Assembly: GCF_024227715.1 (NCBI RefSeq)
Contig: NZ_CP100448.1
Location: forward strand, 2,005,655 to 2,069,654
DNA from: Halomarina litorea
Lineage (GTDB): Archaea > Halobacteriota > Halobacteria > Halobacteriales > Haloarculaceae
Direction of reading: 5' to 3'
Length of the DNA: 64,000 nucleotides
The notes below the pieces were generated by a model. It ran no database searches and was not told the origin of the DNA. It saw only the letters and a list, made by a program, of their open reading frames with translations. Positions within the stretch are counted from its first letter, which is position 1. Every line of letters starts with the position of its first letter. Below, piece after piece: positions 25,140 through 33,661 of the stretch. The position numbers and the translations under genes are program-made.

Positions 25140-26303
25140 ATGGAACTCCCCCGCCTCGACCGGTCCCGACTGGCGTGGGGCATCGTCGGTCTCCTCCTCG
25201 GCGTCGCCCTCCTGTACGTCGTCTACTCGTTCGTCGGGACGTTCGTCTTCGGCGTCTTCATCTACTACTCGACGCGCCCGGTGTACAACCGCCTGAAGCG
25301 CCGCGTCTACCCGCCGAGTCTCGCGGCGGCCATCTCGCTGTTCGTCCTCGCCCTGCCCGCCATCCTGCTGTTCGTCTACACGCTGGCCATCGGGATACAG
25401 GAAATCGCCCGCCTGCTGGCGTCCGGGGCCGTCGACCTCGGTCCCCTCGAACCCCTCATCGAGCGGTACCTCGACATCTCCAGCATCGTCGAGGACCCCT
25501 CCTCTTTGCTGGAGAACCCCAGCCTCCGGGACGCCTTTCAGGCGGTGTTCGACCAGGCGCTGGGGTACGTCGGCTTCATCGGGAACGCCCTCCTCCACCT
25601 GTTCGTCATGCTCGCCATCGCGTTCTACCTCCTCCGGGACGGCCCCCGTCTCTCTCGGTGGGTGACGGGACGGTTCGGCGACGACCGGGGCGTCTTCGAG
25701 GAGTACACCCGGGCCGTCGACACGGACCTCGCCTCCGTCTTCTTCGGCAACATCCTCAACGCCATCATCACGGGCGTCATCGGGGCGCTGGCGTACACCA
25801 TGCTGAACGAGATCGCGCCGGGCGTGCGCATCCCCTACCCCACGCTCCTCGGCTTGCTGACGGGCGTCGCCAGCCTCATCCCCGTCGTCGGGATGAAACT
25901 CGTCTACTTCCCGGTGACGGGCTACCTCGTCGCGCGGGCGGTGCCCGGCGGCGAGGGCCTCTGGTTCGCCGCCGTCTTCTTCGCCGTCTCGTTCGTCGTC
26001 GTGGACGCCGTCCCCGACTTCGTCCTCCGCCCCTACGTCTCCGGGCGGAACCTCCACATCGGGATGGTGATGTTCGCGTACATCTTCGGCCCGCTCCTGT
26101 TCGGCTGGTACGGCATCTTCCTCGGGCCGGTCCTGCTGGTCCTCGTCTTCCACTTCGCGCGCATCGTCCTCCCGGTGCTGTTCGACGGGAAGCCCATCCG
26201 ACCGTACGCGGTGGACCCGGCGGCGATGACCGTCGAGTCCACCGAGATGGATCCCGGCGCACCGACGCCGGTCGACGGCGCGACCACGGACAACGACGAC
26301 TGA
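25140..26303 (+). CDS. AI-2E family (PerM/TqsA-like) membrane transporter
   Basis: A 387-residue membrane protein of the AI-2E/UPF0118 family. It has two N-terminal helices, FVFGVFIYYSTRPVYNRL, a soluble middle with LLRDGPRLSRWV, and four or five C-terminal helices containing FFGNILNAIITGVIGALAY, PYPTLLGLLTGVASLIPVVG, DFVLRPYVSGRNLHIGMVM and FGPLLFGWYGIFLGPVLLV. Members move small signalling molecules or sodium for protons. The tail after residue 360 is acidic and disordered. ATG follows a plausible TATA region shared divergently with the MgtC gene. Confidence 0.9.
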   Translation: MELPRLDRSRLAWGIVGLLLGVALLYVVYSFVGTFVFGVFIYYSTRPVYNRLKRRVYPPSLAAAISLFVLALPAILLFVYTLAIGIQEIARLLASGAVDLGPLEPLIERYLDISSIVEDPSSLLENPSLRDAFQAVFDQALGYVGFIGNALLHLFVMLAIAFYLLRDGPRLSRWVTGRFGDDRGVFEEYTRAVDTDLASVFFGNILNAIITGVIGALAYTMLNEIAPGVRIPYPTLLGLLTGVASLIPVVGMKLVYFPVTGYLVARAVPGGEGLWFAAVFFAVSFVVVDAVPDFVLRPYVSGRNLHIGMVMFAYIFGPLLFGWYGIFLGPVLLVLVFHFARIVLPVLFDGKPIRPYAVDPAAMTVESTEMDPGAPTPVDGATTDNDD

Positions 26304-26364
26304 CGGGCGAGAATTCACACGGCGCGACCGCTCGGGTGGCGGCGTATCGAGGAGTGCGGGCGGT

Positions 26365-26646
26365 TCAGGCTTCGATGTCGACGTACTGGCCCTCCCACTC
26401 GCGGCGGGCCTGGAGTTCGCGCCGACCGCGGCGGGTCACGGTGTAGAAGTTCGTCCGGCGGTCGCGTTGCCCCTTCTCGACGAGTCCCTTCTCGACCAGC
26501 GTGTCGAGGTTCGGGTAGAGCCGACCGTGGTGGATCTCCTTCTCGTAGTAGTCCTCCAGTTCCTCCTTGATGGCGAGGCCGTGCGGGTCGTCGCTCCCGG
26601 AGATGACGTACAGCAGGTCGCGCTGGAACCCCGTCAGATCGTACAT
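26365..26646 (-). CDS. PadR-family transcriptional regulator
   Basis: A 93-residue winged-helix protein. Start ATG 26646 yields MYDLTGFQRDLLYVISG, the usual opening of haloarchaeal PadR proteins, then the recognition segment HHGRLYPNLDTLVEKGLVEK and a wing FYTVTRRGRRELQARR. It lacks a long C-terminal dimer helix, as in PadR-s2 types. Target unknown. A TATA-like cgcataagcg (26675-26684) lies 29-38 bp upstream of the start. Frame continuing upstream is rejected since it lacks protein-like content. Confidence 0.88.
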   Translation of the reverse strand: MYDLTGFQRDLLYVISGSDDPHGLAIKEELEDYYEKEIHHGRLYPNLDTLVEKGLVEKGQRDRRTNFYTVTRRGRRELQARREWEGQYVDIEA

Positions 26647-26841
26647 GTGTCTTTCAAGATAGTATCCGTTACCACGCATAAGCGTATCGCCATAGCGCAC
26701 CGGTCCAGTGGGCCTTCTGTCGGTTTCGTCGGCGCCGTGCGACAGGACGGGCGGCCGACAGGACAGGTCGCCAGACGATCTACTCAACGGATAATCATGT
26801 CTGAGCGAGGGGCTTATCGTCTCGGCAGACACACCAGGTCC

Positions 26842-27117
26842 ATGGAAGAAGTCCTCTTCAAGTCGGAACACGAGGAGAACCGCGCCGCCATCGCCGACTA
26901 CCTGCGAGCCGTCGCCGACAAACTCGATGCCGGGGGGGCCGTCACCCTCTCGGACGGCGGGGAGTCGGTCACCCTCGACGTGCCCGCGCGGGCGACGTTC
27001 GAGGTGAAGGCGGAACGCGAGACGGGGAGCGGTGCCCCCGAGTTGAGCGTCGAGTTCGAACTGGAGTGGACCGAGGGCGACGAGGAGGCGGGTGGGACCG
27101 GCCTCAACATCGAGTAG
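26842..27117 (+). CDS. Amphi-Trp domain-containing protein
   Basis: A 91-residue protein beginning MEEVLFKSEHEENRAAIADYLRAVADKLDAGG, the amphi-Trp domain signature, followed by VTLSDGGESVTLDVPA, a Glu-rich strand and the ending ELEWTEGD with the domain's conserved Trp. The domain forms a small sheet-helix fold of unknown function, common in haloarchaea. TATA-like ggcttatcg is about 25 bp before the ATG. It is convergent with a small acidic gene across a 250-bp hairpin-rich gap. Confidence 0.88.
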   Translation: MEEVLFKSEHEENRAAIADYLRAVADKLDAGGAVTLSDGGESVTLDVPARATFEVKAERETGSGAPELSVEFELEWTEGDEEAGGTGLNIE

Positions 27118-27239
27118 CGTCGCCGCTCAGGTCCTGACCTGATTACGGGTAGGGTAGAGTAGTCGTCGGAGCGGCGAGCGATGGGTCACTCGGGAGTTGG
27201 AGAAGCGACTCGCTCGACGGGTAGTCTCGGAAAGGAAAG

Positions 27240-27327
27240 CGGGCCGGGCGGGATGAAAACGCCCGCCCCGGCCCGCCGCCCTGAAATTGGTCCCCGCTGA
27301 CGCTTCGGCCCTCCAAGCGAAGCGTCA
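27240..27327. other. Two strong hairpins in a convergent intergenic gap
   Basis: Hairpin 1 (27240-27275) pairs cgggccgggcggg with its near-perfect complement, one bulged base, around an A-rich loop. Hairpin 2 (27298-27327) is a perfect 10-bp stem TGACGCTTCG with a 10-nt loop. The gap 27118-27371 holds no credible gene. Both hairpins would form on either strand, so they may be a bidirectional terminator for the convergent genes or a small RNA. Confidence 0.45.
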
Positions 27328-27371
27328 CTTGACTCAAGCCGCCAGTCCATCATAAAGGTACCGGCAGCGCC

Positions 27372-27518
27372 TCAGATGTGCTCCTCTTCGAGGACCCACC
27401 CCAGCGCCCGCCGGTAGTGGGTGAACATCTGCCTGACCCCCTCGTGGCGCATCTCCTCGCTCTCCAGTTGCTCTTTCAGGAACTCGTACTGCTCGCGTAT
27501 CTCCTCCTCGTCTCGCAT
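27372..27518 (-). CDS. 48-residue acidic helical protein, unknown
   Basis: ATG 27518 gives MRDEEEIREQYEFLKEQLES, then EEMRHEGVRQMFTHYRRALGW and the end EEEHI. It is one or two charged helices, codon use is normal, and the start is followed by no signal. An ATG nine codons upstream (27545) is possible but adds only Ser/Ala text. It ends facing the hairpin gap. Such short helical proteins are frequent in haloarchaea; no family recognised. Confidence 0.6.
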   Translation of the reverse strand: MRDEEEIREQYEFLKEQLESEEMRHEGVRQMFTHYRRALGWVLEEEHI

Positions 27519-27591
27519 GGCCGACGCTTCACGCGCCGACGACATAAGGTTCGGGCGTGCACGGACCGCCGATGGAGCGACGGCGGCGGCG

Positions 27592-28530
27592 TCAGCGGCG
27601 GTCCAGTCGCGACAGGCCGTGCCAGACGGCGTCGACCAGTCGTTGCTCGCCGCTCCCCTCGGCGTCCGACCAGCCACGGGCGAGTGCGTCCTCCAGCACC
27701 ACCAGCGAGTGGTTCTCGAAGTTGTTGATGCCGCGGAACTCCTCCAGTGCGGCCCGCGCGTCCTCGCCGAACCCCTCGTCGGCGGCCTCCGCCCCCTCGC
27801 CGTCGTACAGTCCGAGGTCGGCGAGCGCCGCGCGCACCTCGCGGGCCGTCTCGCCGGTCAGTTCGCGCGTCTCTGCGGGTTCGACGCGCTCCAGCAGGGT
27901 CACGTCGTACACCTTGAACACGCGCTCCAGTTCCTCGATGGGGCGGTCGTGGTCGTCGACGCGCACGTCCACCCAGCGGTCGTTGCCGCCGTCGTAGCCA
28001 CCCTCCGGCTTGGCGACGTACAGCGCCGCGCTCTGCTCGCCGCGCCTGTCGCCGCCCGCCTCGTTGCCGGCGTGGAGCGCCGCGACGAGCCGTTCCGGGA
28101 GGCCGCCGTCGGTCGACTCGTAGGCGTCGGCCATCGCCTCCAGCGTCTTCGCGTTCTCGAGGATGTTCCCCTGGACGGTGTAGTGCTCGCCCTGCAGGTC
28201 CCCGGCGTAGTCGAGGCACTCCTCGCCGGTGAACGCCGCGACGGAGCCGTCCCGCCCGACGACGCCCACCTGTCGCGTCGCCGCGTCGTCGTCGGCGTCG
28301 GTCAGCGCCTCGACCACCTCGGTGGCGGACTTCCCGTCCCGCAGGTGGTCGAGTCCCTCGGGGCCGTAGGCGACGTTCGCGAAGCTCTGCGTGGCGATGG
28401 CGCCCGCGTCTGCCGCGGCGAACGGTACGACGGAGCCGACGCTGACGAACTTCGACTGGACGGCGACGCCGACGGCGTCCGTCTCCGGGTCGCGGGCGAC
28501 GATGGAGAACGTCGATGGTCTGGGCTGCAT
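27592..28530 (-). CDS. DUF1028 domain-containing protein
   Basis: A 312-residue DUF1028 protein, an Ntn-hydrolase-like family. Residues 1-215 carry family blocks TFSIVARDPETDAVGVAVQS, SVGSVVPFAAADAGAIATQS, VAYGPEGLDHLRDGKSA and YTVQGNILENAKTLEAMA, plus LYVAKPEGGYDGGNDRWVDVRVDDH. The rest is an acidic helical tail with a putative peptidoglycan-binding-like segment (ALADLGLYDGEG...ALEEFRGINNFE), seen in many members. Enzyme activity is unproven for the family. ATG 28530 starts the first strand. Confidence 0.88.
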   Translation of the reverse strand: MQPRPSTFSIVARDPETDAVGVAVQSKFVSVGSVVPFAAADAGAIATQSFANVAYGPEGLDHLRDGKSATEVVEALTDADDDAATRQVGVVGRDGSVAAFTGEECLDYAGDLQGEHYTVQGNILENAKTLEAMADAYESTDGGLPERLVAALHAGNEAGGDRRGEQSAALYVAKPEGGYDGGNDRWVDVRVDDHDRPIEELERVFKVYDVTLLERVEPAETRELTGETAREVRAALADLGLYDGEGAEAADEGFGEDARAALEEFRGINNFENHSLVVLEDALARGWSDAEGSGEQRLVDAVWHGLSRLDRR

Positions 28531-28612
28531 GAGACGACCCACGGACGGCCCGACCAAATGTCTCGGTGTCGCGGCACGGCGCGACCGTCCACGGGGACTG
28601 TGGGGAAGTGGC

Positions 28613-29017
28613 TCAGTCCTCCGTCGGTACCTCACCGTCGCTCGTCTGCCTCTCGCCCTTGCGGGCGGTGAGGGGCTGGCGCTTGACGATTCGACAGTCG
28701 AACTCGGGGTGTTCCGCGACGTGCCAGACGAGCATGTGGCGGCGGCCACCCGTCGCCCACTCCACGTCGTCCGCGGTGAACGTCTCGGGCAGGGCGTCGT
28801 AGCGCGCCCGGAGGGCCGCGAAGGAGTCGAACACCCGGCGGTGGCCCGAGGACGAGGCACGCCGACGCGAGACGACGTACGACCCGTCCGGGCGCTGTTC
28901 GCCCGTCGTGTGCGTGAACTCCGTCACTCGGTGGAGGGCGTCGTCGAGCGCCGACCGGAGGGTTCGGGCCTCCGCGGCGTCGAGGACGTGCGAGTCGTCG
29001 CCGAGACGCACGACCAC
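28613..29017 (-). CDS. Haloarchaeal protein of unknown function, N-terminus uncertain
   Basis: An open frame ends at 28613 with protein-like content: VVVRLGDDSHVLDAAEART, a helix LRSALDDALHRVTEFTHTT, then SYVVSRRRASSSGH and a C-terminal DVEWATGGRRHMLVWHV. Conserved text continues upstream of the GTG at 29017 (ETPDSGTSRVTADSDGH) but no ATG, GTG or TTG starts it. A different frame has an ATG at 29117 (MSRSTHAPGREILRY, stop). A one-base lesion between about 29060 and 29075 would join them to a protein of about 168 residues. The coordinates given use the first usable GTG. Family not named. Confidence 0.55.
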   Translation of the reverse strand: MVVRLGDDSHVLDAAEARTLRSALDDALHRVTEFTHTTGEQRPDGSYVVSRRRASSSGHRRVFDSFAALRARYDALPETFTADDVEWATGGRRHMLVWHVAEHPEFDCRIVKRQPLTARKGERQTSDGEVPTED

Positions 29018-29269
29018 CTCGTGGCCGTCGCTGTCGGCGGTTACACGTGATGTACCCGAGTCGGGCGTCTCAGTACCGGAGAATTTCTCGACCAGGAGCG
29101 TGGGTACTCCGTGACATACGGTCGAACGGTACGACGGCGGCCGTATAAAGCCCGGCGGTCGGACAGGTCGGGGTGTCGGACGCCGCGCCCCTCGGGTCAC
29201 GCGGCCGGAGCGCGCCGGACCACGCCCCGACCACGTATCGTTTTCCCTCGGAGGGCTGTAGAGGCCCAC

Positions 29270-29977
29270 ATGAAGGTCCGGGGGCAACGCGAGTGTACGG
29301 ACTGCGGCACCCAGTGGTCGTACTACGAGACCGGGACGGTCGAGTGTCCGAACTGTGGGAGCCTCAGGAGCCGCGGCGTGGACGAACGCACCGAACACAC
29401 GGACACGCCCGTCACGTTCGACCTCACGCCGGCACGAAACCGCGTGGACGACGGACTGCTCGACGCCGCCGAAGAGGCCGCCGAACTCTGCCGCGAGTTC
29501 GTCCGCAAGACGGGGTTCGTCCACGCGGGCGACCTCAAACCGCTCTCGGACACCTACCTCGCCGCGGCCGAACTCGCGGCCGTCACGTCCTCGCTCCGTC
29601 GCGCCATGCGCACCACCGACGAGGAGGAGCTGTACCTCCTCGACTTGCTCCGCGGTGCCGACCACGGCGAGCGACCCGACCCCGAGTCGGTCCCCGAGTC
29701 GCTACACGCCGCCCGTGGCCTCGCGTACGCCGCCGCCGTCGACGACTACCGCGACGACGTCCGCACCTACCTCGGGGAACATCCCGACTCGGCGGCGAGC
29801 GCCGCCCTCCAGACCGTCGCCAACCACGTCCGGCAAATCGAGGCGCTGGACGGCGAGGTGGACGTCCGGACCACCGAACGGGTCGTCCGCGCCACGCAGG
29901 ACGTTGGCCGGTACCTCGTGGAGGGTGACGAGGGTGCACTGGCGGCCGCCCGCGAGCGACTCGCCGAACTGGAGTGA
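29270..29977 (+). CDS. TFIIB-type zinc-ribbon protein with helical domain, unknown function
   Basis: A 235-residue protein. The N-terminus is a zinc ribbon with C9, C12, C26 and C29 (RECTDCGTQWSYYETGTVECPNCGS interrupted here for length at the ribbon). The remaining 180 residues are helical and acidic (LDAAEEAAELCREFV, LKPLSDTYLAAAELAAV, LHAARGLAYAAAVDDYRDDV). Such ribbon-helix proteins are widespread in haloarchaea but uncharacterised; nucleic-acid contact is possible from the ribbon. The ATG follows a TATA-like cgtatcgttttccc about 30 bp upstream. Confidence 0.78.
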   Translation: MKVRGQRECTDCGTQWSYYETGTVECPNCGSLRSRGVDERTEHTDTPVTFDLTPARNRVDDGLLDAAEEAAELCREFVRKTGFVHAGDLKPLSDTYLAAAELAAVTSSLRRAMRTTDEEELYLLDLLRGADHGERPDPESVPESLHAARGLAYAAAVDDYRDDVRTYLGEHPDSAASAALQTVANHVRQIEALDGEVDVRTTERVVRATQDVGRYLVEGDEGALAAARERLAELE

Positions 29978-30100
29978 CCCAATAGTCAAGCCGCGGGGCC
30001 GCACAGTCCCCGCCATGCGAAGCGACCGCTGCGCCGACGCGCGTCCTCCCGCAGACCATCACGTACCGACCACCGACGGTGCCATCGTGGAGGGGTCGCG

Positions 30101-31180
30101 ATGAGGCTCTGTGACGTGACGCTCCGCGAGGCGAGCCAGATGCCGGGGCGGGAGTACACGGTCGACCAGCGACTCGTGGCGGGACGGGCCCTCGACCGAC
30201 TGGACCTGCCGCTCGTGGAGGCTGGCTTCCCCGCGACGGGCGACCACGACGCGCGCGTGGTCTCGACGCTCGCGGGCGAACTGGACGCAGACGTGGTCGC
30301 GATCGCCCGCGCCCGAGAGGACGACGTGGCCGCCGCTATCGAAGCCGGCGCGGACGTCGTGAACGTGTTCGTCCCCGTCTCCGAACGTCAACTGGAGCAC
30401 ATGGTGGGGATGACCCGCGAGGAGGCGTTCGCGGCCACCGCCGAGGCACTCGACCGCGCGGCGGAGGGGGGCACCCGCGCGCACCTCACGCTCACCGACG
30501 CGTTTCGGGCGGAACCGAGCGCCGTCGGCGAGGCGTTCGACCGCTTCGACGCGTCCATCGCGCTGGCGGACACCGTCGGCGCGCGGACCCCCTCGTTCGT
30601 CGCGGGGTACCTCCGGACGCTCGCGGAGGAGGGCGCGGACGTCACCCGGATGGGGGTCCACTTCCACGACGACCTCGGGTGTGCGACGGCGAACGCCCTC
30701 GTGGCCGCGTCGCTCGGCGTCGACCGTATCGACGTGAGCGTGGCCTCCCTCGGTGAACGCGCCGGCAACCCCGCGCTCGAGGAAGTGGTCGTCGCCGCGC
30801 GTCAGGAGGGGACGGAGACCGGTCTCGTCGAACGCGAACTGGTTCCGGTCTGCCGGGAGGTACTGGACGCGCTCGACGAGTCCGTCGACCCGCGGAAGGC
30901 CGTCATCGGCGAGGCGGTGGCGAGCCACGAGTCGGGCCTCCACACGGCCGCGATGCTCTCGGATCCGGCGACGTTCGAAGCGTTCGACCCGACGGAGTTC
31001 GGTGGGGAACGACGGCTCCTGTTCGGGGCGCAGACCGGCCGAGAGTCGGTTCGCCGCCTCCTCGAACGCGCGGGTCGGGAGCCGACCGACGAGCGGGTGA
31101 CCACACTGCTCGACGAACTGGAGCGAGAGGGACCGCTCGGTCTGGACGAGGCGACCACCCTCGCGGGGCGGGTGGACTGA
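30101..31180 (+). CDS. LeuA-like (HMGL-type) alpha-isopropylmalate/citramalate synthase homologue
   Basis: A 359-residue TIM-barrel enzyme of the DRE metallolyase family. The opening DVTLREASQMPGRE replaces the usual RDGEQ by REASQ. The metal-binding motif is VHFHDDLGCATANAL (HxHD), and SVASLGERAGNPALEEVV is the family's product-site loop. ESGLHTAAML in the last third is also a family block. It lacks the C-terminal leucine-feedback domain, so it is not a full LeuA. Candidates are citramalate, homocitrate or re-citrate synthases. The gene stands alone, so context does not decide. Confidence 0.82.
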   Translation: MRLCDVTLREASQMPGREYTVDQRLVAGRALDRLDLPLVEAGFPATGDHDARVVSTLAGELDADVVAIARAREDDVAAAIEAGADVVNVFVPVSERQLEHMVGMTREEAFAATAEALDRAAEGGTRAHLTLTDAFRAEPSAVGEAFDRFDASIALADTVGARTPSFVAGYLRTLAEEGADVTRMGVHFHDDLGCATANALVAASLGVDRIDVSVASLGERAGNPALEEVVVAARQEGTETGLVERELVPVCREVLDALDESVDPRKAVIGEAVASHESGLHTAAMLSDPATFEAFDPTEFGGERRLLFGAQTGRESVRRLLERAGREPTDERVTTLLDELEREGPLGLDEATTLAGRVD

Positions 31181-31319
31181 CGGCGAGTGGCGAACAGGCG
31201 GCACGGCCGTACTGACAGGTGGTGTGCCACGCTACCGCGGTGCGACTCGGCGTCGCGCCACCCGCCAGCCGACAGTCAGGTCACGTCGGTCACGGGGGCG
31301 CTGGTCGCCCCCTAGTACG

Positions 31320-31880
31320 TCAACCCTCGCGTGCGAGCAGTCGCCGAACGAGTTCGCGGTCGAAGACGTCCGCCGGGAGGTCGGCGTGCCACGCCACCGC
31401 CGCGATGTCCTCGTCGGGGAGGCCGGGGTCGTCGCTCGGCGTCGGGTCCGCCGCCCGGGGCGTGGCGTCGAAGGTGGCGAAGTAGAACTCGAAGCGTCGG
31501 TCGTCCGCCGCGTGGACGAACGTCTGTTCGCTGACAGCGGCGAGGCTCTCGACGTCGACGGCGATACCCGTCTCCTCGCGCACCTCCCGGGCGGCCCCCT
31601 CGGCATGTGTCTCGCCCGCCTCCAGCATCCCACCGGGGAGGACCCAGTCGCTCGCCTTCGCGTCCTCCCGGACGAGGAGGACGTCCCCGTCGCGGGTCAC
31701 GAACCCACCGACGCCCCACTTCCCCCCGTCGCGGTCGAGTTTCGCCCACTGGTCGGGCGGGAGTTCGATGGTGTTGCGCTGGCGCACGACGGTGTCGCCC
31801 GCGTCGTACTCCGCGACGAGGGCGTCGGGAGGGCGGACGCGCGGGTCGCCCCCCTCTCCGGGAGCCTCCGACTCAGTCAC
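31320..31880 (-). CDS. Nudix hydrolase
   Basis: A 186-residue Nudix protein. The Nudix box is complete: GGMLEAGETHAEGAAREVREETGI, shown here only in part as G-x5-E-x7-REV-x-EETGI, so the metal-binding Glu residues are intact. It is preceded by an N-terminal 40-residue acidic extension and VGGFVTRDGDVLLVRED. The family removes nucleoside diphosphates linked to other groups. Its ATG overlaps the folD stop (ATGA), giving coupled translation with one-carbon metabolism, though the substrate is unknown. Confidence 0.92.
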   Translation of the reverse strand: MTESEAPGEGGDPRVRPPDALVAEYDAGDTVVRQRNTIELPPDQWAKLDRDGGKWGVGGFVTRDGDVLLVREDAKASDWVLPGGMLEAGETHAEGAAREVREETGIAVDVESLAAVSEQTFVHAADDRRFEFYFATFDATPRAADPTPSDDPGLPDEDIAAVAWHADLPADVFDRELVRRLLAREG

Positions 31881-32770
31881 GGCAGGTCGATGGGCACGTC
31901 GGCCCGTTCGCTCGCGGCCTTGACAGTGTTGTAGAGGAGCATCGCGCGGGTCATCGGACCGACGCCGCCGGGGACGGGCGTGATGACGCCCGCCCGTTCC
32001 TTCGCGCTCTCGAACTCCACGTCGCCGACGAGTTCGTAGCCCTTCTCGGTGTCAGCCTCGACCCGGTTGACGCCGACGTCGATGACCGTCGCCCCCTCCT
32101 TCAGCATGTCGCCGGTGACGAGTTCAGGGACGCCCGCGGCGGCGACGACGATGTCCGCCTCGCGGGTCTTCGCCGCGAGGTCACGGGTCCGGGAGTGACA
32201 CACCGTCGTCGTCGCGTTCCCGAGGGGGGCCTTCTGGATGAGGAGGTTCGTTATCGGCTTGCCGACGATGTCCGAGCGCCCGACGACGACGGCGTCGGCG
32301 CCCTCTGTCTCCACGTCGGCCGCCGCGAGGAGTTTCTGGATACCGTGGGGCGTGCAGGGCTTGAACCGGGGGTCCCCGGCGACCATCCGACCCACGTTCT
32401 CGGGGTGGAAGCCGTCCACGTCCTTCGCGGGGTCGATGGCCCGGAGGACGCGGCGCTTATCGACGTGGTCCGGGACGGGCATCTGGACGAGGATGCCGTG
32501 GACGGCGGGGTCGGCGTTCAGGTCAGCGACGGTGTCGAAGAGGTCCTCGGCGGGCGCGTCGGGGGCGAGTTCGACGTGGCTCCCGTCGATGCCAACCTCC
32601 TCGCAGTCGCGCTGTTTCATCGAAACGTACGTCTCGCTCGCCGGGTCGTCGCTCATCAACACGGTGGCCAGGCCCGGACGCGCGCCCGCGTCGGCCAGCG
32701 TCTCGATGCTCTCGCGGAGGCCGTCGCGGACATCGGCGGCGACGGCGTTGCCGTCGAGGACTGTCGTCAT
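31877..32770 (-). CDS. folD: FolD bifunctional methylenetetrahydrofolate dehydrogenase/cyclohydrolase
   Basis: A 297-residue FolD. Signatures: YVSMKQRDCEEVGI with the catalytic Lys in the YxxxK motif, VHGILVQMPVPDHVD, DPAKDVDGFHPENVG, CTPHGIQKLL, VVVGRSDIVGKP, and the terminal TPVPGGVGPMTRAML. It interconverts methylene-, methenyl- and formyl-tetrahydrofolate in the cytoplasm. Length and all motifs are normal. It is first gene of a coupled pair with the Nudix hydrolase, and GlyA, which makes its substrate, is on the same strand about 0.9 kb upstream. Confidence 0.97.
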   Translation of the reverse strand: MTTVLDGNAVAADVRDGLRESIETLADAGARPGLATVLMSDDPASETYVSMKQRDCEEVGIDGSHVELAPDAPAEDLFDTVADLNADPAVHGILVQMPVPDHVDKRRVLRAIDPAKDVDGFHPENVGRMVAGDPRFKPCTPHGIQKLLAAADVETEGADAVVVGRSDIVGKPITNLLIQKAPLGNATTTVCHSRTRDLAAKTREADIVVAAAGVPELVTGDMLKEGATVIDVGVNRVEADTEKGYELVGDVEFESAKERAGVITPVPGGVGPMTRAMLLYNTVKAASERADVPIDLP

Positions 32771-32902
32771 TGGGTGGAGTGGCGCGCCGACCGCCCTTCA
32801 ACCCTCGGGTTCGTGCCCAGATTGGCGTTCGAACTCTCCGTTGTATGCACGTTCTTGGAGGACAGTCGCGAGCGGTCGCCGTCGTCGAACGTCGTCAGGC
32901 GC

Positions 32903-33496
32903 TCATCCTTCGACAGTGTAGTCCTCGAACGAGCGCGGTTCCGGTCCCTGATCTACCGCGTCGATGGCCTTCGAGTCGAGGTCCGTGGCCATCGCGACGC
33001 CGCCCCGTCCGTTCAGACTGTCGACGCCGCGCGCGACGACGCGGGTGACCCCCTCTGGCACGTTCACCTCGAAGGAGGCCTTCCGCGTCGACGGACCGGG
33101 GCCGTCGAACGACTTCTCACCGAGGGGGTCCCCGCCGGCCGTCTCGACGACGATGCCCTCGACGTACCCGATATCCGTCACCCGTTCGCGTTCGACGGTG
33201 ACTCGGAAGGTGTACGACCGACCCTCGCTGCTGTAGAACAGACCCGACACGTTCGTCTCCAGGTCGTCGCGCTCGGGCGTCGACGTCCCGCCGCTCCCGT
33301 TCCCGGTCGTGTTCGCGTCCGTCGTCCCGGTAGTCCCGTTCGTCGACCCGTTCGTGTCGCTCCCGTTCCCGTCCCCGGCGGACGGTCCGGTGTTGCACCC
33401 CGCGAGGAGTGTGAGGCCGCCACCGGCGGCGGCGAGAACGGCGCGGCGAGTCGGGGACGGGTCGTCGGACCGGGAGGTGGGCGTCGTATCACGCAT
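32903..33496 (-). CDS. Tat lipoprotein of unknown function
   Basis: A 197-residue exported protein. Residues 15-34 combine a twin-arginine signal (PTRRAVLAAAGGG) with a lipobox (LLAGC), so it is a lipid-anchored Tat protein. A Gly/Asn/Thr/Ser linker of about 40 residues precedes a beta-rich domain (LFYSSEGRSYTFRVTVERER, KASFEVNVPEGVTRVVARG). The linker style is typical of surface lipoproteins in haloarchaea. No metal ligands or catalytic residues are seen. It lies between glyA and folD but is not obviously linked to them. Confidence 0.8.
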   Translation of the reverse strand: MRDTTPTSRSDDPSPTRRAVLAAAGGGLTLLAGCNTGPSAGDGNGSDTNGSTNGTTGTTDANTTGNGSGGTSTPERDDLETNVSGLFYSSEGRSYTFRVTVERERVTDIGYVEGIVVETAGGDPLGEKSFDGPGPSTRKASFEVNVPEGVTRVVARGVDSLNGRGGVAMATDLDSKAIDAVDQGPEPRSFEDYTVEG

Positions 33497-33661
33497 ATTG
33501 AATCTCGTACGCCGGCTTCACGGGTTCTCCGTAAGGCGGTTTCGGCCCACGACGCCGCTCGTCTGACGCGCGTCTGACGAGTCGAGTCGTCCGGGGGCCA
33601 CCGGCGCCGCACGGCTCCCCGTTCGGGTTTCGGAGGTCCTCACTCGCGGCTCCGAACCTCC

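Noticed and set aside
27143-27337. 64-residue minus frame across the hairpins
   Set aside because: No protein-like composition; overlaps two strong RNA hairpins.
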